Of a DNA stretch of 64,000 bases, positions 54,289 through 62,337 are shown piece after piece. Below the pieces are notes generated by a model. That model did no database searches and was not told where the DNA came from. It was given only the letters and a program-made list of their open reading frames with translations. The stretch's first letter is position 1. Each line of letters begins with the position of its first letter. The stretch is from CAVAWX01 sp963614215. Lineage in GTDB: Bacteria; Actinomycetota; Coriobacteriia; Coriobacteriales; QAMH01. The stretch lies in NCBI GenBank assembly GCA_963614215.1, contig CAVECB010000003.1:1-64000 (forward strand). Direction: 5' to 3'. Position numbers and translations under genes: made by a program.

Positions 54289-54549
54289 ATGCTCTACACC
54301 ATACAACGCCTCCTTTTGACGCTCGTCGATTTCTACGTCGGCCTCATCATCGTCTACATCCTGATGAGCTGGATCCCCAACCGCACGGGCTGGGTCGCCG
54401 ACGTCTATAACGCGCTTGCCCGCATATGCGAGCCCTATCTCGGCCTGTTTCGTCGTATAATCCCGCCCATAGGCATGATCGACCTCAGTCCCATCGTTGC
54501 CATCGTCGTGTTGCAGGTGGTTGCGCGGGTCGTTTCCATGATTTTGTAG
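54289..54549 (+). CDS. YggT family membrane protein
   Basis: 86 residues with two membrane segments (LIIVYILMSWIPNRTG region and IVAIVVLQVVARVVSMIL). The motif GLFRRIIPPIGMIDLSPIV is the family signature. Encoded between sepF and divIVA as in many Gram-positives; role in division is suspected but not defined. Confidence 0.9.
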   Translation: MLYTIQRLLLTLVDFYVGLIIVYILMSWIPNRTGWVADVYNALARICEPYLGLFRRIIPPIGMIDLSPIVAIVVLQVVARVVSMIL

Positions 54550-54562
54550 AAAGGACGAGTCC

Positions 54563-55483
54563 ATGACCATCACGGCACTTGACATCCAACAAGAGGGCTT
54601 CGAGCACTCCATGCGCGGCTACGACATCACGCAGGTGGACGAGTTTTTGGAGCGCGTGGCCCAAGAGGTCGATGCCATGAACGCCCAGATCGCCCAGCTG
54701 CAACAGCGCCTTGCCGAGGCGCCCGCCGCGGTGGCAGAGCCCGTCGTGGACACGGCGGCCCTCGATGCGGCCACGAGGCGCGCGACCGAGGCCGAGCAGC
54801 GCCTGGCTGCAGCCGAGGCTCGCTCGCGCCAGGCGGAGTCCAAGCTCGCCCAGCTGCAGGAGAAGTTCGCGCCCCTGCAGCGCCAGCTCGACGAGAAAAA
54901 CGAGATGGATTCGGCCATCTCCAACGCCTTCATCTCCGCGCAGCGCAGCGCCGATGCGCTCAAAGAAGACGCCCGCGCGGAAGGCGAGCGGATTTATCGC
55001 GAGTCGGAGGCAAAGGCGCGCGAGTTCATTCGCGAGGCCTTGAGCGAAAAGCAGCGCATCCTAAACGAGATAGACGCGCTGGAAAACTCCGCGGCGCGTT
55101 TTCGCGAGGACTACAAGAAGCTGCTCTCGCGCTTTGCCGGCGAGGCGGAAAACGACTTCGCGAACCTGCGCCCGCCGCAAATCCCCGACAACATCGTCAA
55201 CGATGTGCTGCCGAAATACGAGGACTTGAAAGGCGAGCCGGACCCCTCGGCGCCCGTGCCTGTGCAGGCCGGCGCGGACGCGTTTGGGTATGCAGGCGCG
55301 GCCACCAGCGCGGCCACCAGCGCGGCGGCAGGCGCCCATTCGGGCGGCTTTTCCGCGAGCCCGGCGGCTGGCGCCTCTTTTGGCGCTTCGACGCCCGGCA
55401 CAGGCCAGGACAGCGACATCATCTCCACGTCCATGTCCGAGCTGCTCGACGACACCGCCCTCATCGACGAGATCGACGAGTAG
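54563..55483 (+). CDS. divIVA: DivIVA-family polar/septal protein
   Basis: 306 residues. N-terminal DivIVA domain (ALDIQQEGFEHSMRGYDITQ, VDEFLERVAQEVDAM, about 4-43) that senses membrane curvature, then two coiled-coil stretches (about 65-115 and 130-190), and an Ala/Gly/Ser-rich tail with TSAA repeats ending DDTALIDEIDE. In actinobacteria this family directs polar growth and septum placement. Starts 13 bases after yggT. Confidence 0.9.
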   Translation: MTITALDIQQEGFEHSMRGYDITQVDEFLERVAQEVDAMNAQIAQLQQRLAEAPAAVAEPVVDTAALDAATRRATEAEQRLAAAEARSRQAESKLAQLQEKFAPLQRQLDEKNEMDSAISNAFISAQRSADALKEDARAEGERIYRESEAKAREFIREALSEKQRILNEIDALENSAARFREDYKKLLSRFAGEAENDFANLRPPQIPDNIVNDVLPKYEDLKGEPDPSAPVPVQAGADAFGYAGAATSAATSAAAGAHSGGFSASPAAGASFGASTPGTGQDSDIISTSMSELLDDTALIDEIDE

Positions 55484-55501
55484 GGCAAAGGGGCGCCGCG
55501 C

Positions 55502-55780
55502 GTGCAGCTGGCCGTCTTCGTCACCCCGAAGGCGGGTGCCGATTGCATCGGCGGCTGGCGCGAGGGCAGGGACGGCGCGCGCGAGCTTGAGGTGCGCGTG
55601 TGCGCGGCTCCGGAAAAAGGCAAGGCGACGAAGGCGGCGGCCAAGGTGCTTGCCGCCTTTTTCGATGTGCCAAAAAGCGCGGTCGTGTTGAAGGCGGGCG
55701 CGACGAGCCGCCACAAGAGATTCGAGCTTTCTATGTCCGATACGGCCGCCGACGCCCGTTTGCGCGAGGCAGGGCTATAA
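55502..55780 (+). CDS. DUF167 (YggU) family protein
   Basis: 92 residues from GTG. VTPKAGADCIGGW, RVCAAPEKGKATKAAAKVLA and VLKAGATSRHKRFEL follow the DUF167 pattern (small alpha/beta fold, unknown function). Last gene of the dcw region; its stop lies on the -10 of rnpB. Confidence 0.88.
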   Translation: MQLAVFVTPKAGADCIGGWREGRDGARELEVRVCAAPEKGKATKAAAKVLAAFFDVPKSAVVLKAGATSRHKRFELSMSDTAADARLREAGL

Positions 55781-55781
55781 T
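55776..55781 (+). promoter_or_regulatory. -10 of the RNase P RNA gene
   Basis: Perfect TATAAT overlapping the DUF167 stop codon, 8 bases before the first base pair of P1. No clear -35. Confidence 0.6.
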
Positions 55782-55789
55782 CTTTTCTC

Positions 55790-56199
55790 GTGCAGCGAAA
55801 CCGGGACGGACGCCCGCGGCGCATGCGGCATGGGGCGCGATGCGTTCTCGTCTCGCAGGCGGTGAGGAAAGTCCGGGCTCCATAGGGCACCATGCCGGCT
55901 AACGGCCGGGCGCGGCGACGCGACGGACAGTGTCACAGAAAAGAAAACTCCCGTGCGCGCGCCTCTTTGGGGGCGCGGCCAAGACGCGGGAAAAGCTGAA
56001 ACGGTGCGGTAAGAGCGCACCAGCGCCGCGGCAACGCGGCGGCTTGACAAACCCCATGGGGAGCAAGGGCAAATAGGGGTGCTTCGGGGTTGCCCGCCTC
56101 GCACCCGGGTTGCCCGCTCGAAGGCGGCGGCAACGCCGTCTCTAGATAAATGGGCGTCTTCGACGACAGAACCCGGCTTACAGTTCCGGTTTCGCGCAC
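55790..56199 (+). ncRNA. rnpB: RNase P RNA, bacterial type A
   Basis: About 410 nt. The conserved 5' core GAGGAAAGTCCGGGCTCCAT is at 55863-55882 and the matching 3' core ACAGAACCCGGCTTACAG at 56166-56183, forming P4. The ends pair as P1: GTGC...CGAAACCGG at 55790 with CCGGTTTCGCGCAC ending at 56199. Catalytic RNA for tRNA 5' maturation. Ends judged from P1 and are accurate to a few bases. Confidence 0.93.
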
Positions 56200-56283
56200 A
56201 TCCCTTCCACGTGTGACGCCCCTCTTGTATGGGGTGCTGTGGGGAAATTTTGTGCGTGGGGGGGGTTCTTTGCCTGCTGTGTC

Positions 56284-56312
56284 TTGACGAATGGCCTTTT
56301 GAAAGGTGTAAT
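56284..56312 (+). promoter_or_regulatory. Pilin gene promoter
   Basis: TTGACG (56284-56289), 17-base spacer, TGTAAT (56307-56312). Gives a leader of about 75 nt; AGGAG lies before the ATG at 56393. Confidence 0.65.
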
Positions 56313-56392
56313 AGCCCGCAAGGGATTTTTCTGAAAACCGTTTCAGGTTTTTTGGGAAAAGCGTTTCTCGAGGACAAGAAAGGGTAGGAGAA

Positions 56393-58183
56393 ATGGAGAA
56401 CACGAAAAACAAGAGAAAGCTACGGGGCGTTCTCGCGGCGCTCGTGGCCATCGCTTTGGCGACTGCGTGCGTGCCCGCCTTGGCGGCGTTTGCGGCGCCG
56501 GCGGATGCGACTAACGATTCGCTGCCACCCAGCACGGGCAACCTGATCATCCACAAGTATCAGTCCGACGACATGAGCAAGATTGGCTCTGCCAACGACG
56601 GCACCGAGGTCACGGTCGATTCGTCGTTTACCGCGCTGTCCGGCGTCACCTTCAACATCTACAAGGTGTCGGCCAACGCCAGCGGCGACTATCCGAGCAA
56701 GGCGCCCTACCGCCTGTCCGACAACGGCACGACGCTCACCGACGGCGACGGCGACACCTTCACGGTGGCGGCGGCTTCCACGGCCAGCGTGACGACCGAC
56801 GCGAACGGCAAGGCGACGGCCTCGAATCTGGCGCAGGGCGTCTACCTCGTGGTCGAGCAGGAAACCAAAGAGATGGCCGACAAGGTGGCTGATATCGCCG
56901 AGCCGTTCGTGGTGGCCGTGCCCATGACCGCCGCGGCGGGCAACACCGACGGCAACACCTGGCTGACCGACGTGCACGTCTATCCGAAGAACCAGCAGAT
57001 GTACGTAAACAAGTTCCTCACGGGCAGCACGAAAGACGATGCAGCCAATGGCACGCAGTCCGGCTCCGCCATCAACGTGGGCGACACCGTCCACTACTCC
57101 ATCGTGCCGACCATTCCCGACGGCGTGGTGGCCTACAAAGTGGACGACGACGGCACTCCCGTCTCTCCGACGACGGTGACCGCCGAGGATGCGAAGGTGA
57201 AGTATAAAATTACCGACACGCTTGACGAAGCGCTCACCTATACCGCGAACAGCGTGAAGGTCTACGGTCTGTCGGCGACGGAAGCTGCCGACAAGACCAG
57301 CACGGCCACGGGTGGCACGGCTATCGATGCTTCTAACTACACCGTCACCTGCGAGGGCCAAGAGCTCGTGGTCGAGTTCAATGCAACCGGACGTCTCGCC
57401 CTCTATACAGCGAACTACGCGTGCGTGCGTGTGGACTTCGACGCGGTGGCTAATAGCAAGCTCCTCGACAAGGTTGACGAGAATGGCAACCCGACGAGTC
57501 TCATCGAAAACACCGGCTACGTGAAGTTCACGAACAAGTTCGGCACTGAGAAGACGCGCAATTCCAAGACGAATTCCACTCCTGACAGGCCTGTAAACCC
57601 GGATTCCGATGGCCCGAACCCCATCGTCCACACGGCGCACATCTCCATCACGAAAAAGGATGCCTCGAACGCGGCCACGACCCTGTCTGGTGCGAAGTTC
57701 AAGATTGCCGACACCGAGGCCAACGCCAAGACTGGCAAGTACCTGCGCAAGACCACCGACGGCGCCGTGGTGGATCCGTCTGACTCGCGTTGGGCGGACG
57801 CTACGGACTGGGAGGCCACGTCCGGCAACGACGGCGTCTTCACTTTCGACGGTGTGGAGGACTACACCTCCGAGATTGGCGCAGACGGTACCGAGACCAA
57901 CAAGGTGTACTACTCCTACTATCTGGTCGAGACCCAGGCGCCGGACGGCTACAACCTGCCGGCCGACCCCTTCAAGATTAAGTTCAGCGCGACCACGTCC
58001 ACGAAGGACACTAACTGGACCGTCTATAAGGATGTCACGAACACCAACGAGTTCACCCTGCCCTTGACGGGCGGCATGGGTACCATCCTGCTCACCTTGG
58101 CAGGTGTCGTGCTCATCGGCGGCGCGGCCGTCGCCTTCGTTGCGGCCTCCCGCAAGAAGAAAGGCGCGCACGAGCAGCAATAG
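56393..58183 (+). CDS. LPXTG-anchored major pilin (SpaA/FimA-like backbone)
   Basis: 596 residues. Signal peptide about 1-35 (KNKRKLRGVLAALVAIALAT then CVPALAAFA). The pilin motif WLTDVHVYPK is at 190-199, with K199 the expected sortase-polymerisation lysine. The E-box YYLVETQAPDGYNLP lies near 509-523 (E513). Domains are Ig-like and able to form Lys-Asn isopeptide bonds: D1 about 40-190, D2 (fimbrial isopeptide formation type) about 200-400, D3 about 415-545. The sorting signal is LPLTG (556-560), then a membrane segment and KKKGAHEQQ. Class C sortase would polymerise it, but no sortase or minor pilin gene is adjacent. Own promoter and terminator. Confidence 0.93.
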   Translation: MENTKNKRKLRGVLAALVAIALATACVPALAAFAAPADATNDSLPPSTGNLIIHKYQSDDMSKIGSANDGTEVTVDSSFTALSGVTFNIYKVSANASGDYPSKAPYRLSDNGTTLTDGDGDTFTVAAASTASVTTDANGKATASNLAQGVYLVVEQETKEMADKVADIAEPFVVAVPMTAAAGNTDGNTWLTDVHVYPKNQQMYVNKFLTGSTKDDAANGTQSGSAINVGDTVHYSIVPTIPDGVVAYKVDDDGTPVSPTTVTAEDAKVKYKITDTLDEALTYTANSVKVYGLSATEAADKTSTATGGTAIDASNYTVTCEGQELVVEFNATGRLALYTANYACVRVDFDAVANSKLLDKVDENGNPTSLIENTGYVKFTNKFGTEKTRNSKTNSTPDRPVNPDSDGPNPIVHTAHISITKKDASNAATTLSGAKFKIADTEANAKTGKYLRKTTDGAVVDPSDSRWADATDWEATSGNDGVFTFDGVEDYTSEIGADGTETNKVYYSYYLVETQAPDGYNLPADPFKIKFSATTSTKDTNWTVYKDVTNTNEFTLPLTGGMGTILLTLAGVVLIGGAAVAFVAASRKKKGAHEQQ

Positions 58184-58215
58184 CGCCTCATCCTCGAGAA
58201 TGCGCTTTTGAAGGC

Positions 58216-58268
58216 AAGGCGCCTTCGGGCGGCGGAAAAACTTCCCGCTCCCGAAGGCGCCTTCCTTT
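58216..58268 (+). terminator. Terminator after the pilin gene
   Basis: AAGGCGCCTTCGGG (58216-58229) and CCCGAAGGCGCCTT (58250-58263) form a perfect 14-bp stem with a 20-base loop, followed by CCTTTTG. Isolates the pilin from the ribosomal operon. Confidence 0.85.
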
Positions 58269-58323
58269 TGCCCGGGCGGGCACCCCGCCGGCGCCGCCCG
58301 CCTTCTTTTTCTTTTGTGCTTCT

Positions 58324-58352
58324 TGTGGAAACACGCGCACATGCGCTAATAT
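58324..58352 (+). promoter_or_regulatory. Promoter of the infA-rplQ operon
   Basis: TTGTGG (58324-58329), 17-base spacer, TAATAT (58347-58352), about 48 bases before the infA GTG. Confidence 0.55.
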
Positions 58353-58399
58353 TCACCGTTGCGTCTGTCTGGTCAAACGAGTAGAAAGCGAACCGGCAC

Positions 58400-58618
58400 G
58401 TGAGCAAAGAGGATGCGATAGAGCTGGAGGGCACGGTCGTCGAGCCGCTGCCCAACGCCATGTTCAAGGTCGAGCTGGAAAACGGCCACCAGGTGCTCGC
58501 GCACATCTCCGGAAAGATGCGCATGCACTACATCAAGATTCTCCCGGGCGACAAGGTCACCGTCGAGCTTTCGCCCTACGACCTCGATAGAGGCCGCATC
58601 ACCTACCGCTTCAAGTAG
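58400..58618 (+). CDS. infA: Translation initiation factor IF-1
   Basis: 72 residues, the invariant length. S1-like OB fold: GTVVEPLPNAMFKVELENGH, ISGKMRMHYIKILPGDKVTV, SPYDLDRGRITYRFK. It binds the 30S A site during initiation. Start is GTG. First gene of the alpha operon. Confidence 0.97.
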   Translation: MSKEDAIELEGTVVEPLPNAMFKVELENGHQVLAHISGKMRMHYIKILPGDKVTVELSPYDLDRGRITYRFK

Positions 58619-58716
58619 GAAGCGCCCCGACGGCAAACGCGTGAAAACCAACGCTTGCGGCTGCAGCGTTTTACATAGATCGAAGTGGCAACACACTTTG
58701 GGAAAGGTTGAGTGAG

Positions 58717-58830
58717 ATGAAGGTACGTCCTTCTGTGAAAAAAATGTGCGACAAGTGCAAGGTCATCAGGCGTCATGGCAAGGTTTACGTCATTTGCGAA
58801 AACCCGCGCCACAAGCAGCGCCAGGGCTAG
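58717..58830 (+). CDS. rpmJ: 50S ribosomal protein L36
   Basis: 37 residues, MKVRPSVKKMCDKCKVIRRH then GKVYVICENPRHKQRQG. The zinc ligands C11, C14, C27 and H32 are all present, so this is the zinc-binding form. Standard position between infA and rpsM. Confidence 0.97.
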   Translation: MKVRPSVKKMCDKCKVIRRHGKVYVICENPRHKQRQG

Positions 58831-58845
58831 GGAAGGCAGGATACA

Positions 58846-59217
58846 TTGGCTCGTATACTCGGTGTCGACCTTCCGCGCGACAAGCGCGTGGAAATCGGTC
58901 TGACCTACATTTTCGGCATCGGCGCGACCTCGGCGAAAAAGATTTGCGCCGAGACGGGCGTCGACCCCAACACGCGTTGCCGCGACCTCACTGAAGACGA
59001 GGTCGTGAAGCTGCGCGACAACATCGACAAGAACTACACCGTGGAAGGCGACTTGCGCCGCGAGGTGTCGCAAAACATCAAGCGCCTGATGGAGATTGGC
59101 TGCTACCGCGGCCTGCGCCATCGCAAGCACCTGCCCGTCCACGGCCAGCGCACGCACACCAATGCCCGCACCCGCAAAGGTCCTCGCCGCCAGATTGGCG
59201 CGAGGAAGAAAGGCTAG
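58846..59217 (+). CDS. rpsM: 30S ribosomal protein S13
   Basis: 123 residues from TTG with GGAAGGCAGG upstream, giving the normal start MARILGVDLPRDKRVEIGLT. Helix-2-turn-helix region and the basic tail GLRHRKHLPVHGQRTHTNAR, ending KGPRRQIGARKKG, are conserved. Head protein contacting P-site tRNA and the 50S. Confidence 0.97.
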   Translation: MARILGVDLPRDKRVEIGLTYIFGIGATSAKKICAETGVDPNTRCRDLTEDEVVKLRDNIDKNYTVEGDLRREVSQNIKRLMEIGCYRGLRHRKHLPVHGQRTHTNARTRKGPRRQIGARKKG

Positions 59218-59230
59218 GTGAGGGGTAGCA

Positions 59231-59629
59231 ATGGCAGCGAAGAAGCAGCAGCGCACCCGCGTGAAGCGCTCCGAGCGCAAAAACATCACGGTGGGCCAGG
59301 CGCACATCAAGAGCACGTTCAACAACACAATCGTCACCATCACCGACACGCGCGGCAACGTCATCTCGTGGCAGTCTGCCGGCACGGTCGGGTTCAAGGG
59401 CTCGCGCAAATCCACGCCGTTTGCGGCGCAGATGGCGGCCGAGCAGGCGGCGAAGATGGCCATGGAGCACGGCTTGAAGAAGGTCGCCGTGTTCGTGAAA
59501 GGCCCGGGCTCCGGCCGCGAGACGGCGGTGCGTTCCCTGCAAGCGGCAGGCCTCGAGGTCTCCGGCATCCAGGATTGCACGCCCATCCCGCACAACGGGT
59601 GCCGTCAGGTCAAGCGTCGTCGCGTTTAA
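59231..59629 (+). CDS. rpsK: 30S ribosomal protein S11
   Basis: 132 residues. KNITVGQAHIKSTFNNTIVT and the C-terminal DCTPIPHNGCRQVKRRRV match S11. Platform protein near the E site. 13 bases after rpsM. Confidence 0.97.
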   Translation: MAAKKQQRTRVKRSERKNITVGQAHIKSTFNNTIVTITDTRGNVISWQSAGTVGFKGSRKSTPFAAQMAAEQAAKMAMEHGLKKVAVFVKGPGSGRETAVRSLQAAGLEVSGIQDCTPIPHNGCRQVKRRRV

Positions 59630-59648
59630 TCGAAAGGAACTACCTACT

Positions 59649-60242
59649 ATGGCTATCAACAGAACCCCGGTTCTGAAGCGGTGCAGGCAGCTCGGCCTGG
59701 ATCCGATTTGCCTTGGCTACACCAAGGAATCCAAGAAGATGCCCAAGCAGCGCCGCCGTCAGGAAAGCGAGTACGGCCGCCAGCTGCGCGAGAAGCAAAA
59801 GGCGAAGTTCGTCTACGGCGTGCTCGAAAAGCAATTCCGCGGCTACTACCAAAAGGCGCGCCGCATGCAAGGCGTCACCGGCGAAAACCTCATGCAACTG
59901 CTGGAAAGCCGCCTGGACAACGTGGTCTTCCGCCTGGGCTTTGCGCGCACGCGCAAGGAGGCTCGCCAGACGGTCACCCACGGCCACATCACGGTTAACG
60001 GCCGTCGTGTGGACGTGCCGTCGTATCGCGTGGCACCCGGCGACGTCGTTGCCGTTGCGCAAAAGGCCCGCGAGCTGCTCGTCATCAAGAGCGCGCTGGT
60101 CTCCAATGAGCGCGTGCAGGTGCCGGCGTGGCTTGAAGTGGACATCGAGAAGCTGCAGGGCAGCGTCATCTCGCTTCCCACGCGCGACCAGATCGACCTG
60201 GACATCAAAGAGCAGCTCATCATCGAGCTGTACTCCAAGTAG
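59649..60242 (+). CDS. rpsD: 30S ribosomal protein S4
   Basis: 197 residues. The S4 RNA-binding domain is at about 88-150 (RLDNVVFRLGFARTRKEARQ, VTHGHITVNGRRVDVPS). Starts assembly of the 30S and acts in fidelity; in many bacteria S4 represses this operon by binding its leader. I cannot identify such a site. No zinc cysteine knot. Confidence 0.97.
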   Translation: MAINRTPVLKRCRQLGLDPICLGYTKESKKMPKQRRRQESEYGRQLREKQKAKFVYGVLEKQFRGYYQKARRMQGVTGENLMQLLESRLDNVVFRLGFARTRKEARQTVTHGHITVNGRRVDVPSYRVAPGDVVAVAQKARELLVIKSALVSNERVQVPAWLEVDIEKLQGSVISLPTRDQIDLDIKEQLIIELYSK

Positions 60243-60321
60243 TGCGAGGCGCGTTTCGCGCATTTCGCGATTCGCGCACCGCTCGTTTTGTCCGGTTTCC
60301 TCTCTAGGAGGTTTTGCATAG

Positions 60322-61263
60322 ATGACTGAATTCATCAGACCAAAGGTCACGGTCGCCCCGATCGACGACAACACCGCGCGTTTCATCGCCGAGCCCTTGG
60401 AGCGCGGCTACGGCTTCACGCTGGGCAACAGCATGCGCCGCGTGTTGCTGGGGTCGCTGGACGGCGCGGCGGTCACCGCCATCAAGATTGAAGGCGTCCA
60501 ACACGAGTTCACGGCCGTCCCCGGCGTCATCGAGGACGTGACCGACATCGTCTTAAACATCAAGGGGCTGGTTTTCTCTGCCCTGGGCGACTATGCCGAG
60601 GCCACGGCCACGCTGTATGCGCAAGGCCCGTGCACGGTCACCGGCGCCGACATCGAGGTACCCACCGAGTTTTCGCTCGTGAACCCCGACCACGTCATCG
60701 CGACGCTGTCCGAGGGCGCGACGCTGGAGATGGAGCTGCGCATCGGCATCGGCCGCGGCAACGTCTACGCCGCGCAAAATAAGCGCTCCGAGGATTCCAT
60801 CGGCTGGATCCACACCGACTCGCTGTTCTCGCCCATACGCCGTTGCACTATGGACGTCACCGATACGCGTGTCGCCCAGCGCACCGACTACGACAAGCTC
60901 ATCTTGGAGGTCGAGACCAACGGGGCCATCACCCCGACGGCGGCGGTGTGCCAGGCGGCCAACATCGTCACTCAGCACATGAAGGCCTTCCTCATGCTCG
61001 ACGACAGCGTGCGCGAGGAAGAGGAGACCAGCATCTTCGCGCCCGAGGGCACGGCGAAAAACACCGAGCTGGAGAAAAACATCGAAGACCTCGACCTGTC
61101 GGTTCGCTCGTACAACTGCCTGAAGCGCGCGGGCATCCATTCTGTGCGCGCGTTGGTCGAGTACTCGGAAAACGACCTGCTCAACATCCGCAACTTCGGC
61201 GCGAAGTCCATCGAGGAGGTCAAAGACAAGCTGCAGTCGATGGACCTGGGGCTGAAGCAGTAA
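60322..61263 (+). CDS. rpoA: RNA polymerase alpha subunit
   Basis: 313 residues. N-terminal assembly domain (FIAEPLERGYGFTLGNSMRR, VLLGSLDGAAVTAIKIEGV) to about 225; linker; C-terminal DNA/activator-binding domain about 245-313 (LDLSVRSYNCLKRAGIHSVR, ALVEYSENDLLNIRNFGAKS). AGGAGG 10 bases before the ATG at 60322. Confidence 0.98.
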   Translation: MTEFIRPKVTVAPIDDNTARFIAEPLERGYGFTLGNSMRRVLLGSLDGAAVTAIKIEGVQHEFTAVPGVIEDVTDIVLNIKGLVFSALGDYAEATATLYAQGPCTVTGADIEVPTEFSLVNPDHVIATLSEGATLEMELRIGIGRGNVYAAQNKRSEDSIGWIHTDSLFSPIRRCTMDVTDTRVAQRTDYDKLILEVETNGAITPTAAVCQAANIVTQHMKAFLMLDDSVREEEETSIFAPEGTAKNTELEKNIEDLDLSVRSYNCLKRAGIHSVRALVEYSENDLLNIRNFGAKSIEEVKDKLQSMDLGLKQ

Positions 61264-61311
61264 CGCACGCTTTGAAGCGCCGCGGCGCTTGACACGTAGG
61301 AGATAGGGTAA

Positions 61312-61935
61312 ATGAGACATTACAAGAAAGGGCGCAAGCTGGGCACTGACGCCAGCCACACCAAGGCGATCAAGAAGAACCTGGCTGTCGCGCTGTTCAC
61401 CAACGACCGCATCAAGACCATCGATGCGCGCGCCAAGGAAGTGCGTGGCCTGGTGGACAAGATCATCACCTGGGCCAAGAAAGGCGATCTGCATTCGCGT
61501 CGTCTGGCTATTGCCGCCTTGGGCGACGCCGAGCTGGTGCGCGAGGTCTTCGAGAAGGCCGAGCAGGGCATGTGGGCAGGCCGCGACGGCGGCTACACCC
61601 GCATTTTGAAGCTCGGCCCTCGCAAGGGCGACAACGCCCCCATGGTCATCCTCGAGTTGGTGAACGAGGCGGCCACGACGAAGGGCAAGAAGGCCGAGGC
61701 GGGCAAGACTGGCGCAAAGAAGAAGGCCGCGGCGAAGAAGCCGGCGGCCAAAAAGGACGCCGAGAAGGCCGAGGAGGCTTCTGAGGAGGCAAAGGCCGAG
61801 AAGGCAGCCGACAAGGCAGAGGCATCCGAGAAAGCCGACGAGGCCAAGGCGGCTGCCGAAGAGAAAGCTGACGAGGCTGCCGAGGCTGCCGAAGAGGCTG
61901 AAGAGGCGGCCGACGAGAAGAAGTCCGAGGAGTAG
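61312..61935 (+). CDS. rplQ: 50S ribosomal protein L17 with long C-terminal extension
   Basis: 207 residues. Residues 1-118 are ordinary L17 (MRHYKKGRKLGTDASHTKAI, RLAIAALGDAELVREVF, GGYTRILKLGPRKGDNAPMV). The last 90 residues are a Lys/Ala then Glu/Ala/Asp-rich tail (KKKAAAKKPAAKKDAEKAEE onward), first basic then acidic, presumably disordered or helical on the ribosome surface. Similar but shorter tails are known in other actinobacterial ribosomal proteins. Confidence 0.95.
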   Translation: MRHYKKGRKLGTDASHTKAIKKNLAVALFTNDRIKTIDARAKEVRGLVDKIITWAKKGDLHSRRLAIAALGDAELVREVFEKAEQGMWAGRDGGYTRILKLGPRKGDNAPMVILELVNEAATTKGKKAEAGKTGAKKKAAAKKPAAKKDAEKAEEASEEAKAEKAADKAEASEKADEAKAAAEEKADEAAEAAEEAEEAADEKKSEE

Positions 61936-61945
61936 GGACGCATCC

Positions 61946-62179
61946 ATGGCCACGTTGGACACGCTGAAGCAGATCTTAAACGACAACCTCGAGATCGACC
62001 CGGCGTCCGTGTCGGAAAGCTCGACGCTGGAGTCCCTCGAGCTGGACTCGCTCGATTTGGTCGAGCTGGTGTGCGACCTAGAGGACAAGGAAGGCATCGA
62101 CTTTGGCGAGCCGGAAGGCCTGCAGACGGTGGGCGATATCGTTGCCCATGTCGATTCCCTGAAAGCGCAGCAGGCCTAA
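61946..62179 (+). CDS. acpP: Acyl carrier protein
   Basis: 77 residues. The phosphopantetheine site is LELDSLDLVEL with S35; the acidic helix II (VELVCDLEDKEGIDF) follows. Carries growing acyl chains in fatty acid synthesis. It starts 10 bases after rplQ and is followed by a terminator, so it appears to be the last gene of the ribosomal operon. This is an unusual home for acpP, normally beside fab genes; it may be a second, specialised ACP. Confidence 0.9.
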   Translation: MATLDTLKQILNDNLEIDPASVSESSTLESLELDSLDLVELVCDLEDKEGIDFGEPEGLQTVGDIVAHVDSLKAQQA

Positions 62180-62216
62180 AGCCGCGCCGCGCGTTTTGCA
62201 CATACTCGACGCTTTT

Positions 62217-62251
62217 GAGGCGTGCCGCTTTTTGTTGGCGCGCCTCTTTTT
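62217..62251 (+). terminator. Terminator of the ribosomal protein operon
   Basis: GAGGCGTGCC (62217-62226) with GGCGCGCCTC (62237-62246), one G-T wobble, 10-base loop, then TTTTTC. Confidence 0.85.
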
Positions 62252-62337
62252 CATGCGCTCGAACCCATGAAGGGCAAAGGATGTAGTGCTATGCTTTCGA
62301 ACGGATTTTTTCGAATCTCTATTCACGAGGGATGAAC

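Noticed and set aside
56214..56250. Terminator directly after rnpB
   Set aside because: CCCC/GGGG pairing is short and no T run follows at once.
56420..58342. Minus-strand 640-codon frame opposite the pilin gene
   Set aside because: Shadow of the pilin gene; no promoter, ribosome site or domain, and the plus-strand protein has all pilin motifs.
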